From: Coix lacryma-jobi var. lacryma-jobi
Lineage: Eukaryota; Streptophyta; Magnoliopsida; Poales; Poaceae
Direction of reading: 5' to 3'
Assembly: GCA_009763385.1 (NCBI GenBank)
Contig: CM019823.1
Location: 42,775,828-42,839,827 of the forward strand
Length of the DNA: 64,000 nt
Both the position numbers and the translations under genes were made by a program. The notes under the pieces are model-generated. The model saw nothing but the letters and a program-made list of their open reading frames with translations, had not been told where the DNA came from and did no database searches. Below, piece by piece: positions 32,801-43,905 of the stretch (positions are counted from its first letter, which is position 1; the number at the start of each line of letters is the position of its first letter).

Positions 32801-35800
32801 TGATGAAGAAAAAATTCAGACAAAAAAAATCAAATAAAAACAGATGCCATCATTAGCAATGAAATAACTATCATGTAGCGAAGAGGAGCTCAGTCAGAGA
32901 AGAAGGACCGGTGTTAGAGAGTGAGAGCGAGAAAGGAAGAGGGAGGAGCGAAGATTGCATATGGGAGATGGAGATTGGGGTACGAGAAAGATAGGGAGGC
33001 AACCATGATCAGGCTGAATGAGCCGAGCAGCCCTACAGTCGAGCTAGAGGAAACTAGCTGAGGGGCATTAAGCTAGCTACATGCATGCATTTGGTGCAGT
33101 GTCTGCAAAAAAGTGAGCATGCACATGGGGTCCAACACCAAAAAACAGCTAATGAGAGTTCAAAAATAAGCTTGACGGTTACTGATACTTGTGGAGTTGT
33201 ATTTCATCCCCTTCCACTTGCCCAGGGTGTACTTCGAGGCGACCCCATAGGACAACTTCTTTATGATGTGCTCTAGCTTTGTTCCAATAAGAAACTACAG
33301 CGGTGACAAATAAAGGGCATCATATATATGATAGTAATCAGAACAAATAAAGAGGCAAATAATTACTCCTAAATATTATGAGAGGATTAGTTGGTAAAGT
33401 TTGTGGAACTAATGAGATTCAGAAGTAGGAATGCTACCCTGAACAAAGTCACCAACAGACTTTAAAAGACAATACTACAAACGAAATAATAGAAGTATAG
33501 AGCATAATTGCTACCTAAATAAGAAAACAAAGTTAAAACATTAGTTAAGGTTTTCAAATTATTTAATTGGACCCTAGCATGGTTTTAAAAGTCAGATGTA
33601 AAACCAACAAGGTTGTAAACATCAGTTAAGAATGACTACAATGTGCTTCAAATCAGAAGCTAAAACCTTGATGTAAAGCACAAACGAAATAACTATCCAA
33701 ATGTACATTTCTAAATGCAATTATTTATAGCGGAATACTGCTATTTAACAAATTTTTTTAGAGTTTAAGGGTGATGCCCCTGTCTTAGCATGATCCAAAT
33801 TCAATTACAAGCCATTACAACATTCAGGTGGGATACACTTTCCAACATAACAATCATAAACAACAGTGTTAGCATTCATTCATGTAGGATAACAATTAGC
33901 ATTGAGCACCTCAAATATAAATTGATACTGTGCTACAGTTTGATGGATCAACTATGGAACTAAATTGAACACGTCGAATAGCTATTTTGCAAAATAATGA
34001 TCAGTGGGATAAAGACATCAACGTAGCAGGTGAAACTCAAAGTTAAAAAGAAACCTTCAAGGATTATGGTGAATTTGCTACGATTGGGCTCAAATCAGCA
34101 TCGAACTAAAATCATAATAGGGAAATTAAATAGTAATAATAATAATCTGTTAAAATAGATCATAGCATAATCTGGTAAAATAGATCATAACTGATATTCT
34201 TAGGTCACCAATGAAACAAACAAAATCCACGCAGAATAATTTAACTCATTAGGAATCAATAAAAAATTCTATCCGTTAAAAGTAGCATCTAGATGCAACA
34301 AAATAAGCACATGTACAGCCTAAAGCTACTATTTCTATCATAAACATAAGTACTAATCTCTTGATATTCCAAAAGTAGTTATAGAATGATCAACCTCCAC
34401 TAGTATAGCCATCATGATTAAAAGCACCCAACCCATCATCATTGAAACCGAATGATTTTGTTATACTAAAAGGGCATTTCAGTTTTTCACCAAGTAACAA
34501 ATAGCATGAACAACAATCAGAGCATAAGAAGATTCTAAAATGAAAATGATAATGAACAATTAAGGTACCTAATATATTAAAAGATTTGAATAAATTAAAT
34601 TCATGGTGAATAACTATTTCTAGTAAAAAAAATAAAAAATGCAGTAGTATAACCTAGTTGCAACAAATGCAGCAACTATACAACCTAGAAGAACCAATGT
34701 ACCGTGTAAAGTGCCTTAAAATCAGCTACAATTCTAGACATTTGTGCAGGATAACAATTTCAGTTTAAAGATAACAATATTGAATTTTGATAGACCTATG
34801 TCACCAATAATAATTGAAAATACCATGCTGGATAATTAATAAACAAACTCAAGTTCTGAAATAAATAGGTCTACAATACAAAAGCATCATTCAGATTGAA
34901 CAAAACAAGCATGTCTACAACTTAGAAAACTTTTTTATATATGCAAAACTGGCAGCATAAAATGAACGTTGGCAATTAACAGATGGTTCAGGAAAACACT
35001 TTTAGATAAAACTGTCAGATATTAAATATGTGACTCCTGAAAAGCACTCCGAGTAAAAGATGTTGTTGTTTGAATTCTGATTTCTGACAAAAATTAATAA
35101 ATTCTAACGTAAAAATATGTTGTATTTCTGTAATCATAAATGTAACAAATCAGATTTATAAAAAATAATGCAAAATAACAGTGCATGAGAGGTCGAGAAG
35201 AAATAGATTGCTACTGAAAAGTGGGTAGCCCTGGTATGTGCCAATGCTTACCGGCATTCTAACCAACAAATTGTCTGCCGCCCGCAGACGGTTGGAATTT
35301 CTAGAAGTCCTAGGGAGCGTAAGGTAATGCACAATGAAATCATACTGAATAAATAAAAATTCAGAAAAAAAGAGGAGGGGATTTGTGACAAACCTTTTGA
35401 GCTCCGACGCCGGATTAGATTATACAAGAAAATAATAATGGAGAGGATACAAACTAGAATGTTGAAAAACCCAAATGCATATAGAACTGCAGCAGAATGA
35501 GATCTATGCCTGGATCTACCAGTGATTCAAAAGAGTTGCAAAAAAAAATCATCTCGAGTTTGAGCTATTAGCGAATCGAACAAACAAATTAAAAGAGCAG
35601 CATAGATGCTGCTAGAATGTTGGGGGGAAAACTACGAACCGGCTAGAAGTGCATCTATTAATAACCCAAAAATGAAAAAAAAAATAAACTAGAGGAGATG
35701 AAGGAGCGCAAAAATATAGTCCAACAGTTTGAAAGAAAAAAACTAAATCGGAAAGACGAGTGTCACATCTGAGAAAGAGAGGGAGGGGAGAGAGTGGAGA

Positions 35801-36362
35801 GAGGGAGGGGGAGAGAGAGAGGAGTGTCGGATCTGAGAGAGAGTCAGAGCTAGAAGAGGACTCGAATGGCAGAGAGAGAAGGGATTTTTTTGAAGGGCTT
35901 CGGTAATGGAGATGAGCTGAGAGCCCACCAGCTGAGAGAGAGATAGAAAGGAGCGACGAGCCGAGCAGACACCCGAGTCGGAGGAAACGAGCCGAAGTTA
36001 ATGAACCGGCTACACATGCAAGCTGATCGATGGTCTGTGGAAAGTACACAAACAAATAGGGTCCATGTAAAAAAGCAGCCAATGAGCGTGCTGGAGTAAG
36101 CTCCGCGACCGCATTTTTCCGTCTGAGAACTCTTGGTACTCCCCCCCCCCCACAAAACTTACAAGATCCAACATCTAGCATCCATCTAGATACCTTTTTA
36201 TTGAATATAAGAAGTTTGAGCCCCACCATATACTCAACAATTATAACATACAAGATGGTACTCAACAATCACTGAGTACGTATTCGGTTGGAATTTGCAT
36301 CATAGCAACGGCTACCCATCAACCCTTCACCTTTTCAGACCAGGTATGGTTACAGCCTGAAC
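29897..36362. other. AT-rich intergenic DNA, no gene seen
   Basis: About 6.5 kb with only short frames and no protein family recognised. Local structure includes a 47-base tandem duplication near 31813-31900 ('gtgatatctaatctaactg' twice), a two-copy duplication at 32424-32950, and an 11-C run at 36141-36151. Stretches near 32990-33160 and 35950-36120 are diverged copies of one repeat family in the same orientation: both have 'gagccgagcag' and a later '(g)gggtcca'. A transposon covering much of this interval is possible, but I found no termini. Confidence 0.5.
32424..32950. repeat. Two-copy tandem duplication (~260-275 bp)
   Basis: Unit 1 (about 32424-32696) and unit 2 (about 32697-32950) share 'ctcatcactaaattggga', 'acttacctgatgaagaaa' and 'tgccatcattagcaa', plus an A/G-rich end. 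They differ by scattered substitutions and small indels, so the duplication is not recent. Confidence 0.75.
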
Positions 36363-37202
36363 TCATTCAGATGAACTCGCTACCTTCGCGGCGGCGGCGG
36401 CGGCGGCGGCAGCAGGGGCACGAAACTTATTGATATACTGTACCGCCAAGTCCACCTCGGGCACCGGCACCACCTCCTTTGCTTCGGCACTGCCTCCATA
36501 CCGCTCCGCCCACGCAGCCAAGCGCGGAGCCCTGGCCGCGTTAACGATCTCCAGGCCGTAAACCCTGCGCAGCGCCTCGAACCAGAACAAGAAGGAGCCG
36601 AGCACCATGTCGAGGTAGCCGATGGAGTCGCCGCCGAAGAAGGCGTTGCCGTTGGAGCACTCGGCGAAGGCCACTTCCATGTGCTCGATCGCGGCAAGCG
36701 TCTCCTTCACCTTCTCGGCCCTCTCCTCCTCCGCCTGCGCCCTCACGATGCCGTACCACGCCGGGAACAACTGCAAGGAAGCAAGGACCGGTGCCAGTAC
36801 ACGAGTTGTTCACGATTGCAGATGAGAACAGAGAAGCAAATAAACTCGATCTCGCGTAGTCGCGTGCATGTTTATTTATACCTTGTCGTCGGCGTAGGCG
36901 GCCCAGAAGCGAGCGGTGGCGCGCTCGTAGGCGTCGGTTGGGAGGATCGAACGGCCAGCGAACTGCTCGTCAACGTACTCCACGATGACGAGCGACTCGC
37001 AGATGGGCTTGCCGTTGTGGATGAGCACGGGCACCTTCTGGTGCACCGGGTTGAGCTTGAGCAGGAGCTCGCTCTTGTTGGACAGGTCCTCCTCGACGTA
37101 CTCGTAACAGCTCACTCCTTTCATGTTCAGCGCCATGCACACGCGGACCACGAACGGGCTCAGCGACAGGCCGAGGAGCTTCAGATCCTCCTTGCCCGCC
37201 AT
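36363..37202 (-). CDS. Tau-class glutathione S-transferase, two exons
   Basis: Exon 1 is 37202-36882 and exon 2 is 36770-36363. The 111-bp intron (36881-36771) has GT at the donor and TTGCAG at the acceptor, in the place after 'ADDK' typical of tau GSTs. The 242-residue product conjugates glutathione to electrophiles in the cytosol. The thioredoxin-like N-terminal domain has the catalytic serine S15 in LSPFVVRV, KVPVL (56-60) and ES at 69-70 for glutathione binding. An all-helical C-terminal domain follows, with FFGGDSIGYLDMVLG. The start follows an A/G-rich leader and matches the family start. Compared with usual tau GSTs of about 220-235 residues, the C-terminus is longer, ending in a run of ten or so alanines encoded by GCC/GCG repeats. 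The gene appears intact. The specific family member cannot be named from sequence alone. Confidence 0.92.
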
Positions 37203-37651
37203 TGTTTTCCTCGATCTCCTCTCTCAATGAGTCAATGTTTCCCTCCACTACTCTGCTGGTTCTTGGCTTTGTAACTAGCTAGCTAGTCCTATACCTTGCT
37301 CCGAGTCTGTACAAGACTGCTAGCTCACACAGTTCGGTCGTCTAATCCTTATCTAGCTAGTACAGTGGAGTATATAACAGGCCGGATCCATTGCATCTAG
37401 ATCTAGCTAGTCGTTCATGATATTTATTTCCAGACTACGGACTTCGGTGGATGGCGAGTGGCAACGGCAAGTGGGTGGTCTTTATTTTTTCGCTTTTTTT
37501 TATAATATATAACATGTGCTTCACCACACGTTCCCCTCGTGCAACATCCAGAAATGGAGCTATAGATGTCCAATTGGGCGAACCTTAGGGCGCCGGTCAC
37601 AGCGTACTCCTACCAGCGATGGCTGGAAAGTGGCCACGTTGGAAACGGGGC
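37203..37651. promoter_or_regulatory. GST upstream region
   Basis: About 450 bases before the GST start on the minus strand. It holds many CTAGCTAG repeats (37270-37410) and no coding signal. I could not single out a TATA box with confidence. Confidence 0.35.
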
Positions 37652-37655
37652 TGTT

Positions 37656-38794
37656 CACTACTACAAAACGAACTTGCGCAGCGTTGTCCTTTTGTCCTCT
37701 GTGGCGGACTCTTTTTTTGCCCGCTGCGGTAAATCTCATGATTTACCGCAGCGGACACTTTTTATTTATCATGGCGGGCACTTTTGCCCGCTGCGGTAAA
37801 TCGATTTACCGCAGCGGGCATCTTAAGATGTCCGCTACGGTTAAAATCAAGGCCCATATGAGGCCCAATAGTCATCCTTCATATAAATATAAGGACCAGT
37901 TAGGGTTTTCTTCACTCATTCCCTACTCAGCCGCCGCTCTCACTCCCTCACGGGTCGTTCTTCCTCCCCCGCCGCCCCACTTCTTCTCTCGGCAGGCACC
38001 ACACACAACCTTCCTCACTGCTCACACCCTCCTCACGAACGACAACGACATGACTCGCGAAGCCCATCTCGGAGTCGAGGGGGACGCCAAGGACAAGAAC
38101 ATCGCCGCCGACGCCTTGGCGGTGGCAGCGCCCGAAGACGGCGGCAACAACGGAGTTGGGGCCGGGTCCGGGTCCGGCGGCCACCGCAAGCTGTCCCCGG
38201 TGCCGCTCATCTTCCTCGAGGTTGTGCGGGGGGGCCTACGACGTGGAGCCGGCGGCGGGCTCACCGTACATGCTGTTGTGCTTCCTCATCTTCCCCTCAT
38301 CGTCTCCTTCAATGTCGCGCTCATGTTCCTCAACTGCATGGGGCTCACCGTCGTGGGATGGTCCGCGGTGGGGCTCGGCTTCTCGATGGCCCGGATCCAC
38401 CTCGTGGCGGCTGGATCCATCCCATGGCGGCCAGATCCGGTGGTGGACCGACTGGATCCAGCGGTGGATCCACGGGATCCGGCGGCGGCGACGATGCAGC
38501 TTTGGATGGGCTCGACGGGCCCGTGGATGGGCTCAGCGGGTCTGTCCAGGGCTTTTTTTGTTTTTTTAAATGATTAACCACGACGGGCATCCTTACTTGC
38601 CCGCTGCGGTAAATCTGATTAACCGCAGCGGGCGCTTTATGTTGCCCGATGCGGTTAATGCATTTACCGCAGTGGGCAAGGGCGCCCGCTGCGGTACTTG
38701 CCACGATTAACCGTGGCCTTAGCACTGCAGCGGACGCCATTGCCCGCTGCGGTAAACCCAAATCGCCCGCTGCAGTTAAGCATTGGGCGTAGTG
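37656..38794. mobile_element. CACTA-type element carrying a captured gene fragment
   Basis: It starts CACTACTACAAAA and ends GTAGTG, with the 3-bp TSD GTT (37653-37655 and 38795-38797). It is inserted at the fourth base of the Copia-type left LTR. Near each end are clusters of a subterminal motif, GCCCGCTGCGGTAAA, in both orientations (about 37725-37850 and 38580-38780, roughly a dozen copies). Such motifs are transposase binding sites in CACTA elements. No transposase is present, so it is non-autonomous. Confidence 0.8.
37880..38400 (+). pseudogene. Captured promoter and first-exon fragment of a polyamine/amino-acid permease (PUT-like)
   Basis: Inside the CACTA element, a TATA-like CATATAAATATAAGG (about 37879) is followed by a leader with AGGGTTTTC and an ATG at 38050. 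The frame is Ala/Gly-rich and then gives KLSPVPLIFLEV. After small shifts it gives PYMLLCFLIFP and VALMFLNCMGLTVVGW. These match in order the first membrane segment and a later segment of plant polyamine uptake transporters (LSPLPLI...EV, LGFLIFP and VALMFLNYMGLTIVGW, as I recall them). The intervening protein is missing, so this is a deleted and frameshifted fragment. The downstream frame runs into a repeat rich in Trp/Gly and Asp/Pro. Confidence 0.6.
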
Positions 38795-38797
38795 GTT

Positions 38798-39086
38798 AGA
38801 GTGCATGCTTAGTTCTAGACCCGAACGGATCTGCTAATTAATGAACGCGGAAGCATAACCACCATAGACGAAAATACACAAACGAGAATGACACCAAGAC
38901 ACAATATTTTTTTAACGAGGTTCAGCGATATGCCAGCCGCCAAGTCGTCTCATGGTTACAACAGGGGTGACCTCATATTTATGGCCCCCTAGAATACAGA
39001 GTTCGACTCCAACTCTATCCTAGCCCCTAACACAACTCAAGTCCAACTGTAACCAGATTATACACATATTCGACACATATCTAACA
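38798..39086 (-). repeat. Left LTR of Copia-type element (main part)
   Basis: It matches 40869-41252 with a deletion of about 100 bases. The right LTR holds an extra segment, 'tgcctaatcctcggggc' onward, near 41001-41098. The first four bases (37652-37655) lie on the far side of the CACTA insertion. Confidence 0.75.
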
Positions 39087-40864
39087 AACTCCACCTTGAC
39101 GAATATGCACGCCATCTTGAAGTCGTCCCTGTGCGAACCTTCGTGTATCCGAACTGAGTTGTTGCCTTCACAACTCCACACGAGCTGTTCGACGAGTTTG
39201 ATCACAGACCCACTGCAAACAAGAGACTCCGCTATACTTGCAGTGCCATACAATCATGACTCCACCTGCAGTTGTGCACTCTTCTCTTCTCATCACTCAG
39301 TCTCTCTTGAATAAAATTAGATTCATCTTCAGCCCTGACATGTCTGACTCGTGAAGCACGTCTGCTCCTATTAGACACCACACGAGCTAACTGAATCTAA
39401 TATCATACCCAACTTGTCTATCTGAGTCTCATATGAAAAACTGTCATATTAGCTTGCTCTTCTTTTCCACTGCATTGCTACGTCCGACGTCTTACACCGT
39501 AGCCTTCCGCAGTACCGACCAACCAGATTACTCCAGTTGCAAGTATAGATATCAGTCGTCTATACCTTCTTCCAACTCAGCCCTATGTCCTTCGATCCCA
39601 CATGCGACTTGAATCGATCCACGTACTTTGCTGTCTTGGAAGCACACAAACTCCTCCAATGCAAAACCCGCATCCTGAGTTTGCACTATGTGTCGCCACG
39701 CCACAGAAGAACTCCATCGGCCGCCACGCTCTTATGTCGTCATTGCTAATCCCATCATCGCCTCTGCCTCACGGTATGACTAGCATAGCACTGCTAGCCT
39801 CTCCGCCATAGCCGCGCCGCTCACAAGCCTTGTCGATTGTCCTGCCGTTTGCACACAACAAAATCAACCCGCTTGAGTGTTGCCCTGTTTATCTCCAACC
39901 GTCATAACAGTCATAAACAACTCAAGATTGCTTTCGTTCCAATCTCCCGTGGACTTCTCTGGTTTTATGGAGGCTGAACGGCACCACGCAGTTCCAACTT
40001 CCGAATAAAATCGGACTCCGGGCCGCCTGCCCACGTACTTTCCATGCCACAATCTCCTGTAGACCCTGCCCCAACTATTTCTTTTTTCTGACCAGAAACG
40101 GATATGAGGTGTCGTATGTCGATGTGAACTCTTGCAAAGATACGTAAACCTCACCAGAAAAATAATCGGCAACTTACCTTCCGTATACTTCTCCAACAAG
40201 AAACCAACATGTATACCACCATGTCTCCTTTATCCGGTCACCAAAACAAACAGGAATAGTCAAGCACGTCCCTAGGATGGACACCTCACGTGCAAAGTTC
40301 CAGAACCATGCAAAACTCAAGTATACACGATGCGTGTATAATTTTCCATCAATTGCAACAGCTCTTCATTTAACGAATCAAGCACGCAAATCTTTCCATA
40401 TCAGACGCCCATAGTATCGCAGCATGAGACACCTCCATCAACACCAAGTCCACGATTGTGGCTTTCACCACCATCGTTACTAATCTCGCAACGATCACCC
40501 TGATCAAGATTGAAGTCCCATCAATTTGATCATGAGTTGAAGCCACCGTCTTCATCCACGACGCCTTCCAGCCGCACCATCGAACCTGGCCGTCACGTCT
40601 GACCGACCCCTATCGAACAACAGCCACCAACCGCTATCAACCCGATCTCCACGTCTGGACAGATTCCTGTTGATTGCAGTCTATTGGACAGTTCAAGCCA
40701 CCCACTCGAAGTTTCCAACTCCACCGATCGAGACGTCGATCGTCGTCGTACTCCACCTTGCGCCATGTCTTTCTCCAGACATACTCGTGCAAGCCTCGCG
40801 CGGTGTGAAACATATCCATCGCACCTCCACGATCTTCTTCTATAAATCCGGCTCCGGTACCACT
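39087..40864 (-). other. Internal region of Copia-type element, non-coding
   Basis: 1.78 kb, CT-rich on the plus strand. Open frames up to 111 codons exist on the minus strand, but none resembles gag, protease, integrase or reverse transcriptase. It is probably a large-deletion or non-coding derivative. Confidence 0.55.
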
Positions 40865-41252
40865 TGTTAGAGTGCACGGTTAGTTCTAGACCCGAATGGA
40901 TCTACTAATTGATGAACGCGGAAGCATAACCACCATAGAAGAAAATACACAAACGAGAACGACACCAAGACACGATGTTTTTTTAACGAGTTTCAGTGAT
41001 ATGCCTAATCCTCGGGGCATGACTACGGGCGCTCCTCCCCATAAACAGCAGCTACACCGGCATCCGGACGATCCCGCGGCCTCGCCGCCACTCAAACCAG
41101 CCGCCAAGTCGTCTCATGGTTACAACAGGGGTGACCTCATATTTATGGCCCCCTAGGATAGGCAGAGTTCGACTCCAACTCTATCCTAGCCCCTAATACA
41201 ATTCAAGTCCAACTGTAACCGGATTATACACGTATTCGACACATATCTAAGA
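40865..41252 (-). repeat. Right LTR of Copia-type element
   Basis: 388 bp, TGTTAG to CTAAGA, next to the TSD GGGGC at 41253-41257. It is the longer LTR copy. Confidence 0.75.
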
Positions 41253-41587
41253 GGGGCATCGTCCTAGTGCGACTGGAATAAAATACTCACTGCATCCTCC
41301 TCTCTCACCTAAACTTACAGAGATAAGATCCACAATAGACCAATGGTTGCTGATGATCGTACCAACAAAACAGTTTTCTATTATCCAAGCACCGACGCAA
41401 CTACTTTCATTACTTCTCCTTTCCTCGGCTTCGCTAAAAGTTTTATCAGATGTCTCCGAAGAGACGGCTTCCCTAAAAGTTGGCATCACTGGTTACAGCG
41501 TTTGGAGCGGTTCTCAAACTTTCTTCAGTACCTTTCTTTCGATCGACCATCGGCAAATTAATTAACGAACACGTACACTAATCCATA
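41253..41587. other. Unassigned sequence next to FAR fragment
   Basis: Downstream of the FAR exon on the minus strand. Short frames on both strands, none recognised. It could be the intron after the FAR exon. Confidence 0.35.
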
Positions 41588-41689
41588 CTCGTGGACACAT
41601 GGAGGACGACCTCCAGATTGGGGCACTGCTTGGCCAACTAGCAAATATGCTTCACTCCCATCACGTTCACATCCAAGGCCACGTCGTAC

Positions 41690-42274
41690 CACTACAACAG
41701 AAATGGTCTTTGGGCGATCTATCAACTGAGCTATAGTCTCGGCAAAAAATTGTGTCCGGGGTTAAAAACTTTTAGTCCCGGTTGGTAAGACCAACCGAGA
41801 CTAAAGGTGAACCTTTAGTCCCGGTTGGTGTTACTAACCCGGACTAAAGGTCCCCCAACCTTTAGTCCCGGTTGCTAATACCAACCGAGATTAAAGGGTG
41901 ACCTTTTAGCCCGTTACCAACCGGGATTAAAGGGTGACCTTTTAGCCCCGGTTGGTGTTAACAACCGGGACTAAAGGTCCTTTTACCAACCGGGGCTAAA
42001 GGTTCTTCACGAATGTATTCAGAAGGAAAACGTTCAGAACTGTATCACGTGGGTTGTGTAGCTCAGTTGGTAAGCGTGCGTGAGGCGAGAGGTGCTGAGT
42101 TCGAATCTCACAAATGCACATTTATTTTTTCTCGTGGGAGCCTTTAGCTCCGGTTGGGACCAACCGGGACTAAAGTCTCCCACCAACTAAAGTCTCCCAC
42201 CTTTAGTCCCGGTTAGGAAAACCGGGACTAAAGCCCCTTCCCAACCGGTGCTAAAGGCTGTTTCTGTTTTAGTG
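41690..42274. mobile_element. Short CACTA-type element with tRNA-like core
   Basis: Termini are CACTACAACAGAAA and its near-perfect inverse TTTCTGTTTTAGTG, with the TSD TAC at 41687-41689 and 42275-42277. Both sides carry alternating copies of TTTAGTCCCGGTTGG and its complement (41780-42000 and 42150-42255), the subterminal repeat of a very common grass family. No protein is encoded. Confidence 0.85.
42052..42121 (+). pseudogene. tRNA-like sequence inside CACTA element
   Basis: GTAGCTCAGTTGGTAAGC resembles an A box and D arm, and GAGTTCGAATCTC a B box and T arm, at tRNA spacing. A five-base stem, TTGTG with CACAA, could close it. The anticodon arm is irregular, so I do not call a working tRNA. 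It lies between the two blocks of subterminal repeats. Confidence 0.5.
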
Positions 42275-42700
42275 TACCTCTCGTAAAAGTTTGTGGTGGC
42301 AGCTCCATTGACGATGACGTTGAGCTCCAGAGTCATCTGGCTGAGCTGGGTTCCCTCCACGCTATAGTGATGCGCTGCGGGAAAAATAGAAGGGCCAATG
42401 TACAAAAAGCAGGGGCCAACCCTCCTCGCGTGTCCCTCACGTGCTTTAGTCCCGGATTGCTAGTCCCGGTTGGGAAAACCGGGACTAAAGCCTCTTCCCA
42501 ACCGGTGCTAAAAGCTGTTTCTGTTGTAGTGTACCTCTCGTAGAAGTTTGTGGTGGCAGCTCCATTGACGATGATGTTGAGCTCCAGAGTCATCTGGCTG
42601 AGCTGGGTTCCCTCCACGCTACAGTGATGCGCTGCGGGAAAAATAGAAGGGCCAATTTACAAAAAGCAGGGGCACACCCTCCTCGCGTGTCCCTCACGTG
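42204..42700. repeat. Tandem duplication of CACTA end plus FAR exon
   Basis: About 240 bases at 42204-42443 recur at about 42456-42700. The duplicated piece includes the right end of the CACTA element (a second CACTA-type terminus ends at about 42531), the FAR coding stretch (second copy 42532-42618) and the downstream 'ctcgcgtgtccctcacgtg'. The second TIR reads GTTGTAGTG where the first reads GTTTTAGTG, so the copies have diverged a little. Confidence 0.8.
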
Positions 42701-43654
42701 TGCCTCGCCGCAGTTTCTTCCACGCTGACCAGACCACGTCGGCAAAAATATGTTGACGAGTCAAATTGGGCCTGCGGTGAACGAATGATCATGTTTAAGG
42801 GGCCATAAATGTAATTTAGAAGTCCATGAACCTATTTAACACACCCGTGCAATTCCATGAACCTATGGTGCATTTAACTCTACTTTAAATGCTTGTATTT
42901 TTGTTTGTTGTAATGGAAATGAGGTTTCTTGCATGGAAAAAACATTGCACCAATATAATGTATACGAGATAGAAATGTTGCTTAGCGTGGAGTTTCCTCG
43001 ATCCGTCTTTCTCCTTTAGCCAGACTCCACATCTGCATCATTCTAACAGTAACATACATGATAATATGATATCACTTGGATGGCTTGGAAATTTTCTTCT
43101 CAATCGTCGTCTTATTTCTAGTAGTCCACAATTTCTAAGATAAACCTATAAAGACAAACATGATGATTAAACGTCAACAAAAGGACAGTTTGGGCTGTGA
43201 TGAGGATATGACACCTACAGATACGACTATTGATTACAAGGTGAGTTTATTTCTATATTTGTGTAATAATAAAAGTAAGAATTGGTTTCTATCTAATACC
43301 GGTATTTCAAATGTGCTTAAGAACAACGGTGGTATGCCATGAACAAAACTCATCTCAATGTACAGGTTCATCAAAATTGAACATTTAGTTCATCGAAGGC
43401 CCAACACTACTTCATTTCGGAGGCCATAATTCTTTCATACAGAGTGCAATTGAAGCAAATGCATACATGATAGAAAACTTATTTGATAAGCTTTCGATGG
43501 ATTTAGCTTGACCTCAAGATCACTGTCAGCAAGGCCTCACGACAAGTTGTCATTGTTTCGTCGTCGTTCTAACTTGGCTTTTGCGGATGGGATAGCCACT
43601 CCCCACTCGCATGTCTTTAGGTTCGAGTGTTCACGGTTCAGCATAATACATCTT
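42701..43654. other. Intergenic, no gene recognised
   Basis: One plus-strand frame (43160-43342, 60 codons, starting MMIKRQQKDSLGCDED) has a coding look but no family I recognise. GT follows at a possible donor near 43240. It is probably an isolated exon remnant or chance. Confidence 0.35.
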
Positions 43655-43905
43655 TAGGGTGTGTTTAGTTGGTAGGATTTTTGGTGTAAAGTTTATGTAC
43701 AACTTTCGTTGTTATTTGACAAACTTTATCAACTTTATTCAAACATGACTAACTAGGCTCAAATTCGTCTCGACATTTACAGATAAACTGTACAATTAGT
43801 TATTTTTTTACCTACATTTAATACTCCATGCATGCGACTAAAGATTCGATGTGATGAAGAATCTTGTAAATATTTGGAATCTAAACCTGCCCTGATTCTT
43901 CATCG
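43655..43905. mobile_element. hAT-type MITE-like sequence (degenerate)
   Basis: It begins GGTGTGTTTAGTTGG and contains the phrases 'actaggctcaaattcgtctc', 'aattagttattttttt', 'tccatgcatgcgac' and 'agattcgatgtgatg', familiar from an abundant grass MITE whose ends read TGTTTAGTT and AACTAAACA. The right end is poorly preserved. Confidence 0.5.

Larger units (their letters stand above)
37652..41252 (-). mobile_element. Small non-coding Copia-type LTR element
   Basis: Direct repeats starting TGTTAG and ending CTAACA (left copy) or CTAAGA (right copy), flanked by the TSD GGGGC at 37647-37651 and 41253-41257. On the minus strand a primer-like TGGTACCGGAGCC follows the right LTR (about 40850-40862), and a purine-rich AAGGTGGAG precedes the left LTR (about 39089-39097), so the element is read on the minus strand. 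Without the CACTA insertion its LTRs are about 290-390 bp and its internal part 1.78 kb. No gag or pol was recognised. Confidence 0.75.
41588..42360 (-). pseudogene. Fatty acyl-CoA reductase (MS2-like) exon, split by a CACTA element
   Basis: On the minus strand, 42360-42275 encodes a stretch with LELNVIVNGAATTNFYER. After the CACTA element (41690-42274) the frame resumes at 41689 with DVALDVNVMGVKHIC and, beyond one stop (TAG where Gln is expected), LEVVLHVST. That order is the conserved NAD(P)-binding Rossmann part of plant fatty acyl-CoA reductases, which reduce acyl-CoA or acyl-ACP to fatty alcohols for wax or pollen wall. The exon appears to end before a GTATGG donor near 41589. No other exon was found. 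This is a dead fragment, with the insertion at its Tyr codon (TSD TAC). Confidence 0.75.

Noticed and set aside
35612..36268. 218-codon minus-strand ORF as a membrane protein
   Set aside because: Its Ser/Leu/Pro richness comes from A/G-rich low-complexity DNA on the plus strand, and no conserved segment is visible.
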